11,268 bases of DNA from the NCBI GenBank assembly GCA_021160765.1, contig JAGHBW010000234.1, forward strand, positions 1 to 11,268, in the 5' to 3' direction. Shown here one piece after another: positions 5,548 to 11,268 of the stretch. Numbering within the stretch: position 1 is the stretch's first letter; every line of letters starts with the position of its first letter. The DNA comes from Thermoplasmata archaeon (GTDB taxonomy: Archaea > Thermoplasmatota > Penumbrarchaeia > Penumbrarchaeales > EX4484-36). Under the pieces are notes generated by a model that saw nothing but the letters and a program-made list of their open reading frames with translations, did no database searches and was not told the DNA's origin. The position numbers were made by a program, and so were the translations under genes.

Positions 5548-7653
5548 TTAATGACTCACGAGATATAAAGCGAGGATTATTCCCATCACGGCTTCTGCTA
5601 TGTAGAGTCCGGTGGCCAGCATGTAAGTGTCAAGAAGGGCAAACGTCTTTTCCCTCTCGCCCCACCCAAGCTCCTCAACCTTTTTCTCAAGCCTCTTCTT
5701 CTCCCAAATGTCCCTTGCAGCTCCCCCTGTAACCAGCATAAGTGTATATTGAAGAGGCAAATACATCCCGAGTCCAAAAGCCGTTCCCATTCCTGTTAGA
5801 AGCTCCATCATTACTCCAATTATTATCCCCATCACAAAGATGGACACCATCACTTTTCCACCGGCCAATATCTGTGCAAATACTGCAAAGGCGTGAGCCT
5901 GAGGCGCCTGGAGGTCAAGTTCTCCTTTAGCCAAGAGCGTAGAGAAGAAAACCGCTGCCAAGGCGGCTGAAACCGTGCCAACAGTAATTGAAATGGACTC
6001 CGCCTTAACGAGATGCATTGGTCGGGTGCCCACATAAAGGCCAACCTTAAAGTCCCACATGATCTCTGAAGATAGGGATATTGCAGAGCCAAAAACTGTC
6101 GTCCCCACGAGACTCATCAGCAGGATCTGGCTTCTCCCCCCGGGGAATGGTAGTATTTTATCCACAGCTAGGAACGTCATAAAAAGTATGATTAATGTTA
6201 TAAAAGACGTCCCAGAGACCGGGGTCGTTCCCACCTCTCCAGAGACCTTAACCGCAATCGCACCAAGAACAAACGTGAGGCTGACCAGAAGGATAGCATA
6301 TAAGAAAGAGGCTACAACAGGGTACCCTGAGGCCACAAAAATGAAAAAGATGAAGATAGCTGCGATGCTCACCATTATAGATATGTGTTGAGTGGGCCAT
6401 TCATACCACCCCTTCCCCTTCACCCACTCCCTTTTCTCCTCTCCCCTAGAACTTCTAATGTCTGAAAAAACCCTTCGGAAGGTGGGTAGCATTTTGAGCA
6501 GTGCGGTGACTCCTCCTCCAAGAATTGCACCAATAGCGACTATCTTGACTAGTCCACTGGCAGCAGCAATGGCTGGGGATTGCGCGCCCAGAAGATATCT
6601 TATTTGTCCACCCTCCATGTAGGTTATAGGAAAGGCCCTTGGAGACACCATCCCATTCATTCCCTTCGCAGGGTCATCCAGCATTGGAACATAGAGAGGC
6701 ACGTTGAGGTATACTGCCAGAGGAACCATAAAAAACCATGTTACAAACGAACCGAAGGCCACAAGGAATGCTGTTCGGAAACGCATAAACCACCCAATGG
6801 CAAAACCTATCCCGGTGAATTCGTAAGCCACATGTGTATATGTGGAGGCAGAATAAGGCATCCGGAGGGTTCCATGGGAGTAATAGTCACCCCCGAAAAG
6901 GTGATCAAGAAGAGGTCTCCCACCGATGGGAAAATCCTTCAAAAAGGAGAAAACAAACCATGAGGTGAATGAAAGCATTACCAGTCTAATAGAGCGCCTA
7001 GCCCTATGAATTGCACCCGATGAAAGATCGCCTGCAATCTCCGTCAGTTTAATAAATGCCTGAAAACCGGGAGCAGGGAGGGGGTCCTCCACCAACCAGA
7101 GCCTTCTAAATATTATGAAATACATAAGGCCTAAAAGAGAGGCAACAATGGAGGATGCCATAGCCAGTGGGAGGACTCCTTCAAGCTGTTCAGCTGCAAT
7201 GAGGTGCGAGCCATCGGAGAGCATATATCGCGGGGAGAGTGCTAGAAGAAAGATCGCCGGAAAAGTGAAGACGAATCCTGTCACCGTTCTGTCTGTAGCT
7301 GTAGCTGCCCCAGATGTGATATTGATCTCCGTGGGATCCCATCTTAGAGCCATACCGACCAAATATGTAACGTACCAAGCACCGCCAGTTACCAGTCCGA
7401 TTTTGAGTCCAATGTATTGGGTAATAACAGTAAAAATAAGTCCAATGGATATCCCCAGTAGAACCTTCCACCAGACGAACTTGGACCTAGCGAAAGAGTG
7501 CTCTCTATTCAGGTCATCCAAATACTGTTCAAGAACACCCGAATTTAGACTGGCATACATGTCGGGGTCAAACCAACTAAGTGTTCTTCCCTCTATTCCC
7601 TCAAGGGCCCCTGCGCTCACAGGCTGGCGATAGGCGGACTTTCGTACCCTCAT
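5548..7653 (-). CDS. OPT-family oligopeptide / metal-chelate transporter
   Basis: This 701-residue polytopic membrane protein belongs to the OPT family, secondary carriers that import oligopeptides or, in some branches, metal-chelate complexes. A ~60-residue hydrophilic N-terminus is followed by many hydrophobic segments: ~63-90, 91-104, 125-140, 161-183, 224-238, 278-319, 364-390, 424-469, 482-497, 507-528, 553-573, 588-620 and 673-699. OPT hallmarks are SGEVGTTPVSG (471-481), DFKVGLYVGTRPMHL (534-548) and the GMGTAFGLGMYLPL block (621-634). Charged loops at ~391-418 and ~646-669 are probably cytoplasmic. Length fits prokaryotic OPT proteins. The ATG at 7653 has AGGTGA (7661-7666 on the plus strand) 7 bases upstream. 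It is the last gene of the operon, 26 bases after atpD, with no evident promoter of its own. Peptides are the likely substrate given the oxidoreductase neighbours, but substrate cannot be read from sequence. Confidence 0.88.
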   Translation of the reverse strand: MRVRKSAYRQPVSAGALEGIEGRTLSWFDPDMYASLNSGVLEQYLDDLNREHSFARSKFVWWKVLLGISIGLIFTVITQYIGLKIGLVTGGAWYVTYLVGMALRWDPTEINITSGAATATDRTVTGFVFTFPAIFLLALSPRYMLSDGSHLIAAEQLEGVLPLAMASSIVASLLGLMYFIIFRRLWLVEDPLPAPGFQAFIKLTEIAGDLSSGAIHRARRSIRLVMLSFTSWFVFSFLKDFPIGGRPLLDHLFGGDYYSHGTLRMPYSASTYTHVAYEFTGIGFAIGWFMRFRTAFLVAFGSFVTWFFMVPLAVYLNVPLYVPMLDDPAKGMNGMVSPRAFPITYMEGGQIRYLLGAQSPAIAAASGLVKIVAIGAILGGGVTALLKMLPTFRRVFSDIRSSRGEEKREWVKGKGWYEWPTQHISIMVSIAAIFIFFIFVASGYPVVASFLYAILLVSLTFVLGAIAVKVSGEVGTTPVSGTSFITLIILFMTFLAVDKILPFPGGRSQILLMSLVGTTVFGSAISLSSEIMWDFKVGLYVGTRPMHLVKAESISITVGTVSAALAAVFFSTLLAKGELDLQAPQAHAFAVFAQILAGGKVMVSIFVMGIIIGVMMELLTGMGTAFGLGMYLPLQYTLMLVTGGAARDIWEKKRLEKKVEELGWGEREKTFALLDTYMLATGLYIAEAVMGIILALYLVSH

Positions 7654-7679
7654 GGAAGGTTCACCTTTAGTTCGTCAAT

Positions 7680-8324
7680 TTACAGTTTTGCTTCTTCTCT
7701 CCTTTCTAAAAGAGACTTGATCCTCTTTCTACGGAAGAAGTCTTCTCTCTCCCTCTCCTCCAATGTCATTGTTATATATCTCTCAGCGGCCTCCATTCTG
7801 GGTATAAATATGTGTTCCAGAGCATTTACCCTCCTCTTCGTCTTCTCAATCTCCATCGCCAGCCTGTGTATTGAGGCCTCTACTTCCGCAAGTGTAAGGA
7901 GAGAGCGCGATAGTCTGAGAAATCTCCTAGCCACTTCATCAACAGGAGGGGAAGGACCCCACCCATAGGGCACATCATCAGGGATGACCTCCGAGGATAT
8001 CCGTGGGGTCCTCACCCCCATAATATTCACAAATGCCATAGGTATGGGGGGTAGGGGGGTTGTACCATTAATGGCCCTCTCAATCTCTTGAGGGCCCACA
8101 AGCGCTTCTGCTTTGAACAGCCCCTCCTTTGCTTGCTGTAGATTTTGAAACACCTCCCCTCTAACCTCATCCCTTCTTTTGAGGAGGGAGAAGAACTCCA
8201 TTACTAATGCATCTCTTTTATCCCCCAGGAGCTTATGTCCTCTTTCAGCTAATGCTTTTCTCTTGCGGATGGCCAATAGCTCCATCCGTGTGGGGGTGAC
8301 CCCCTCCTGCGTCTCTTTGGCCAA
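7680..8324 (-). CDS. atpD: A-type (V/A) ATP synthase subunit D
   Basis: Subunit D is the central-stalk (rotor) protein of archaeal A1Ao ATP synthases. Its long N- and C-terminal helices form a coiled coil inside the A3B3 head and transmit rotation between ion flow and ATP synthesis. The 214-residue length is normal for the family. The N-terminal signature VTPTRMELLAIRKRKALAERG (near 9-29) followed by HKLLGDKRDALVMEFF (30-45) is diagnostic. The C-terminal helix (~145-212) is heavily charged and heptad-like. Start is TTG at 8324-8322; a GGAGGA site (8333-8338 on the plus strand), within the last codons of porB, lies 8 bases upstream, so translation should be coupled to porB. The gene sits between porB and the OPT transporter rather than next to the ATPase A and B subunit genes, which are not in the window. 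Whether it is the only copy cannot be told here. Confidence 0.93.
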   Translation of the reverse strand: MAKETQEGVTPTRMELLAIRKRKALAERGHKLLGDKRDALVMEFFSLLKRRDEVRGEVFQNLQQAKEGLFKAEALVGPQEIERAINGTTPLPPIPMAFVNIMGVRTPRISSEVIPDDVPYGWGPSPPVDEVARRFLRLSRSLLTLAEVEASIHRLAMEIEKTKRRVNALEHIFIPRMEAAERYITMTLEEREREDFFRRKRIKSLLERREEAKL

Positions 8325-8328
8325 ACCC

Positions 8329-9243
8329 CTATTCCTCCTGCTCCAATGCTTTCTGGCCTTCTTCTATTGTTCTTATCCAGCGCCACTTCATCTCAATCCA
8401 GTGCTTCACTTCTTCCATCATCTCCGGGGTGAAGTGCTTGAAACGGCCCTGCGCTTTCAGGTATTCCTCCACGGTGTACTTGCCCTTGGGTCTATAGTTC
8501 ACCTTGAGGACACCATCTTCGTATTCCAGTAAGGGAAATATTCCAGTCTCCACGGCCATCCTTGCCAGTGTAATGGTCTTCTCCGAAGGAGCCCTCCAGC
8601 CCGTAGGACAGGTTGTGTATATCTGGAGGAATCTGAATCCGTGTTTGTTTTTCACCTTTTCAAACTTCCTGAGCATATCTGCAGGGAAGGCTGGCGATAC
8701 TGTAGCTGCGTATGGTACTTCGTGTGCCATCATTATCTTCATAACGTCTTTCTTGTGTTCCATCTTCCCCTTGATCTTCTTTCCTACAGGGGTTGTGGTG
8801 GTCCATGCACCGAAAGGTGTTGAGCCTGACCTTTGGATTCCAGTGTTCATGTAGGCTTCGTTGTCCACCATCACGTATATTATGTCCTCGTTCCTTTCCG
8901 CTGCCCCTGATAATGCCTGCATGCCGATGTCGGCAGTGCCACCATCCCCAGCCAGAGCAACGACGTTCACATCATTCTTTCCCAGTTTTCTCAATGCCCT
9001 TCTAATCCCCGCCGCCGCTACTCCTGAGTTCTCAAAGAGAAGGTGCAGATATGGAACCTTGAATGCGTCAAGCGGATATGTAGCGCTGAAGACCAGAAGA
9101 CAGTTTGCTGGAAGATATACCACAGTGTTCTTTCCCAGCACCTTCATCAGATTTCTCACAGCCTGTGCAACCCCACAACCGGGACAGGCAGTATGCCCCG
9201 GAGTAAAGAGTTCCTCATCCGGCAAATCCTTTATGTTTATCAT
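8329..9243 (-). CDS. porB: 2-oxoacid (probably pyruvate):ferredoxin oxidoreductase, beta subunit
   Basis: The beta subunit binds thiamine diphosphate and one [4Fe-4S] cluster and carries the decarboxylation step of CoA-dependent 2-oxoacid oxidation with ferredoxin as acceptor. The 304-residue protein shows CPGCG (20-24), a Cys at 48 in PANCLLVFS, the TPP/Mg signature GDGGTADIG (99-107) through DNEAYMN (127-133), NTGIQRSGSTPFGAWTTTTPVGK (133-155 region), and CPTGW (212-216). Cys20, Cys23, Cys48 and Cys212 are the expected cluster ligands. The residues before Cys48 read PAN, where the family usually has a PTG-like sequence; the ligand itself is kept. The ATG start overlaps the porA stop as ATGA, with GGGGGGTTGA just upstream, indicating translational coupling. 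Pyruvate is favoured by overall resemblance to POR beta chains; a branched-chain (VOR) enzyme is the alternative. Confidence 0.93.
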   Translation of the reverse strand: MINIKDLPDEELFTPGHTACPGCGVAQAVRNLMKVLGKNTVVYLPANCLLVFSATYPLDAFKVPYLHLLFENSGVAAAGIRRALRKLGKNDVNVVALAGDGGTADIGMQALSGAAERNEDIIYVMVDNEAYMNTGIQRSGSTPFGAWTTTTPVGKKIKGKMEHKKDVMKIMMAHEVPYAATVSPAFPADMLRKFEKVKNKHGFRFLQIYTTCPTGWRAPSEKTITLARMAVETGIFPLLEYEDGVLKVNYRPKGKYTVEEYLKAQGRFKHFTPEMMEEVKHWIEMKWRWIRTIEEGQKALEQEE

Positions 9244-10424
9244 GGTTCAACCCCCCTTGTTCCAATCCATATAATCTCTTTCATTGCTTTGCCCTCCTTT
9301 GCTGCCTCCAGCAGCTTTTCGTACATCAGCCTTATGTCGGGAACGGTCACATCCCTTCCGCCCAGGCCAGCAAGGAAGTTCATCACAGGTATATCCAGCC
9401 CATACAATGCATGGCGTCCCTCAATATAGTTGGGACCTCCGGAGCCGTAGGAGATGGAGCGATCGTAGAATCCAATGGCACTTACCTGTTCAGCCACCTT
9501 TCTAATCTCCTCATAAGGATATGGGCGGAAATATCTTAATTTCACAAGACCCACCTTTTTGCCTTCCTCTCTTAGCTCATCCACCACATCCCTTGCAGTA
9601 GACGTAACCGTCCCAAGGGAAACAAGCGCCACCTCAGCATCGTCCATCCGATACTCCTCCACCAAACCGCCATAATCCCGCCCGAACTTCTTCCCGAACT
9701 CCTTGGTAACCTCCTTGATTACGTCTCTTGCCGCATGCATTGCCTGGTCCGTTTGATATCTTACCTCCTGAATGTACTCTGGAGGGGTGAAGGAGCCAAT
9801 TATCATTGGGTCCTCCGGCCACAGGTGGGCGTGTTCCGCTTTATATGGCGGAAGGAAGTCATCCACATCATCCTGATTAGGGAACTCCACAGGTTCCACA
9901 GTATGGGAAAGGATGAATGCGTCCATAGAAAGCATCATTGGAAGAAGAACATCTTTGTGCTCGGCGATGCGATAGGCCTGGATAACCATATCCAGTACCT
10001 CTTGGTTATCCTCCACGTAGGCCTGCATCCATCCCGTATCCCTCTGGGGCATGGTGTCGTTATATTCACACCAGATCCCTATTGGTGCCGCTACAGTCCT
10101 GTTGACCACAGGCATTACAACGGGAAGCCTCAGCGCGGAGGGTAGGAAGAGCACTTCATGCATAAGGGCCAAACCCTGGGAGGAGGTAGCCGTAAAGGAT
10201 CTCACACCTGTAGCCTCTGCAGCAACCACAGCACTCATTGCAGAGTGCTCAGATTCTGTTCTCATAAACTCGGCGTCAAGTATTCCATCGTTCACAAATT
10301 CGGACAGGTGTTCTACAATGAAGGTCTGCGGGGTGATCGGATATGCAGCGGAAAACTGTATCCTTGACAATAATGCACCATACGCTGCTGCGTAATTTCC
10401 AGTTACTACTCTTTTTGTGGTCAT
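9240..10424 (-). CDS. porA: 2-oxoacid (probably pyruvate):ferredoxin oxidoreductase, alpha subunit
   Basis: The alpha subunit supplies the pyrimidine side of the thiamine diphosphate site and much of the substrate pocket of the cytoplasmic gamma-delta-alpha-beta complex. The 394 residues match archaeal four-subunit PORs in length. Signatures are YPITPQT (28-34), ESEHSAMSAVVAAEATG (57-73, containing the conserved Glu), TSSQGLALMHE (80-90), PVVNRTVAAP (105-114), QRDTGWMQAYVEDNQE (127-142), KFGRDYG (246-252) and GLGGRDV (353-359). IWCEYND at 117-123, in a segment that varies between pyruvate- and branched-chain-specific enzymes, looks POR-like but does not settle substrate. The gene starts one base after the porGD stop, behind GGTGAGGG (10431-10438 on the plus strand), and ends in an ATGA overlap with porB. 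Confidence 0.94.
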   Translation of the reverse strand: MTTKRVVTGNYAAAYGALLSRIQFSAAYPITPQTFIVEHLSEFVNDGILDAEFMRTESEHSAMSAVVAAEATGVRSFTATSSQGLALMHEVLFLPSALRLPVVMPVVNRTVAAPIGIWCEYNDTMPQRDTGWMQAYVEDNQEVLDMVIQAYRIAEHKDVLLPMMLSMDAFILSHTVEPVEFPNQDDVDDFLPPYKAEHAHLWPEDPMIIGSFTPPEYIQEVRYQTDQAMHAARDVIKEVTKEFGKKFGRDYGGLVEEYRMDDAEVALVSLGTVTSTARDVVDELREEGKKVGLVKLRYFRPYPYEEIRKVAEQVSAIGFYDRSISYGSGGPNYIEGRHALYGLDIPVMNFLAGLGGRDVTVPDIRLMYEKLLEAAKEGKAMKEIIWIGTRGVEP

Positions 10425-10425
10425 T

Positions 10426-11268
10426 TCAATCCCTCACCATATCAATAGCTTTTGTGGGGCACTCTTCAGCACAGATGCCGCACCCCTTACAGTAGTCATA
10501 ATCAATCACCAGCGCTTTTCCATCATCCACCCTTTTGATGGACCCCTCAGGGCAGTAGAACCAGCAGAGAAGACACATAACACATTTATCCATGTTAAGA
10601 ACAGGTTTAAAGGTCCTCCAAGAACCTGTTTTATTCTCCACAAAACTCCCTGGACCCACAAGACCTGCATCTGTCTCCATGGGCCGTGTAGCCAAACCTG
10701 TGGGAAGTTCCTGAACGGTGGGCAGCCACTGCTTTTTTGTCTCCATCTTTCTTTCTCCTTTACACGTCCCCACTACCGTTCTCTCATATGCAACCCTTGC
10801 TGCCTTTGCGTTAAGCTCCCCAGCTTTCTCTCCTAACCGGTTTCCGAAAATGTCCCTAATTCCATCCTCTATGGCCTCAATTGAGACCACACCAGTGGTC
10901 TTCGCAAATGCACCCAGTATTGCAGAGTTCGTAATGGGAACTCCAAGCACTTCAAGGGCAACACCAGTGGCGTCCACAACTCCTGTCTTTATCTCCATGC
11001 CCATGTCTATCTCTTCCGGTCTCTTCCTCGTATTCACTATCGCTGCCCCGTCAGACTTCAAGCCCTCCGAAACGTTTACGAGGTCTATCAGTCTATCATC
11101 CAGGATCACAACAAAATTGGGGCTGTAGACCTGATTCTTTCGCCGGATCTTCTTCTTGTCCATCCTTGTGAAGGCGAGCACGGGGGCACCTCTCCTTTCA
11201 GCACCGAAGTGCGGGAAGGCCACAGCGTAGTAGCCCTCCTTAAAGGCAGCACTGGCCAAAGCCTGCGC
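10426..11268 (-). CDS. porG: 2-oxoacid:ferredoxin oxidoreductase gamma-delta fusion (5' end off the right edge)
   Basis: The 280 visible residues join two subunits usually encoded separately. The first ~165 are the gamma subunit, which binds CoA: FPHFGAERRGAPVLAFTR (near 18-35), VILDD, IVNTRKRPEE and PITNSAILGAFAKTTGVVS. After a linker (~165-220) with TGSWRTFKPV comes the delta subunit, a 2x[4Fe-4S] ferredoxin: Cys229, 232, 235 and 239 followed by Pro, then Cys260, 263, 266 and 270 followed by Pro. This subunit relays electrons to external ferredoxin. The frame is open to the right edge and begins mid-protein (AQALASAAF), so the GRGGQG segment and true start lie outside; the TTG at 11259 is an internal leucine codon. 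All eight cluster cysteines are present. It heads the visible part of the operon and precedes porA by one base, so the promoter must lie outside the window. Confidence 0.92.
   Translation of the reverse strand, partial: AQALASAAFKEGYYAVAFPHFGAERRGAPVLAFTRMDKKKIRRKNQVYSPNFVVILDDRLIDLVNVSEGLKSDGAAIVNTRKRPEEIDMGMEIKTGVVDATGVALEVLGVPITNSAILGAFAKTTGVVSIEAIEDGIRDIFGNRLGEKAGELNAKAARVAYERTVVGTCKGERKMETKKQWLPTVQELPTGLATRPMETDAGLVGPGSFVENKTGSWRTFKPVLNMDKCVMCLLCWFYCPEGSIKRVDDGKALVIDYDYCKGCGICAEECPTKAIDMVRD

Noticed and set aside
7115..7633. 172-residue plus-strand frame opposite the transporter
   Set aside because: It is antisense to the OPT N-terminal region. No promoter, ribosome binding site or domain is visible.
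8504..9429. Plus-strand frames of 116, 137 and 128 residues opposite porB and porA
   Set aside because: The minus-strand genes are certain from motifs and coupled junctions. These frames are mirror artefacts of their codon bias.
10717..11128. 136-residue plus-strand frame opposite porGD
   Set aside because: It is antisense to a clear gamma-subunit domain and its composition is that of a shadow frame.
11257..11259. TTG at the right edge as the start of porGD
   Set aside because: The frame stays open to the window end and the gamma family needs an N-terminal GRGGQG segment upstream. This codon is an internal leucine.
1..11268. CRISPR array, tRNA, rRNA, insertion sequence or attachment site
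   Set aside because: No regularly spaced repeats, cloverleaf-like segment, transposase or terminal inverted repeats were seen when reading both strands. A covariance-model scan was not possible.

Overview
The window looks like chromosomal DNA from an archaeon, most plausibly a heterotrophic member of the Thermoplasmatota or a relative. The evidence is an A-type ATPase subunit D gene, a multi-subunit archaeal-type 2-oxoacid:ferredoxin oxidoreductase, TATA-like boxes about 25-28 bases upstream of starts, GGTGA-type ribosome binding sites, heavy AGG/AGA arginine codon use, and a very large secreted Asp-box/cadherin-like/PKD-like surface protein of the kind these archaea carry. The lineage is inference; no rRNA or other firm taxonomic marker is present.

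Layout. (1) Bases 1-3554, minus strand: the first ~1184 residues of a giant secreted protein whose 3' end lies beyond the left edge. It has a signal peptide, an N-terminal Asp-box (BNR) beta-propeller and a string of Ig/cadherin/PKD-like domains. (2) Bases 3555-3667: a divergent promoter region. (3) Bases 3668-4986, plus strand: hypE, the hydrogenase maturation factor that makes the cyanide ligand, translationally linked to an unrecognised 80-residue helical protein. (4) Bases 4987-5182: a non-coding segment with a T/C-rich stretch, a perfect 9-bp inverted repeat and a strong TATA-like box. (5) Bases 5183-5401, plus strand: a 72-residue protein of unknown function with a TTG start and a hairpin/T-rich terminator. 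(6) Bases 5402-5547: a convergent intergenic gap. (7) Bases 5548-11268, minus strand: a tightly packed operon read right to left, porGD (fused gamma and delta subunits, 5' end beyond the right edge), porA, porB, an A-type ATPase subunit D gene (atpD), and an OPT-family transporter. The junctions are a 1-base gap, an ATGA overlap, a 4-base gap with a TTG start, and a 26-base gap.

How the genes fit together. The minus-strand operon suggests a peptide-fermenting economy. The OPT carrier may import oligopeptides, the oxidoreductase oxidatively decarboxylates 2-oxoacids (pyruvate or amino-acid derived) to acyl-CoA and reduced ferredoxin, and the rotary ATPase handles the ion gradient. HypE implies that the organism makes a [NiFe]-hydrogenase, which could take electrons from that ferredoxin, but no hydrogenase gene is in view. 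I see no mobile element, CRISPR array, tRNA or rRNA. I do not see a clearly novel defence or signalling system. The least ordinary items are the atpD gene inside the por operon, the por gamma-delta fusion, the giant surface protein, and the two small unrecognised proteins.
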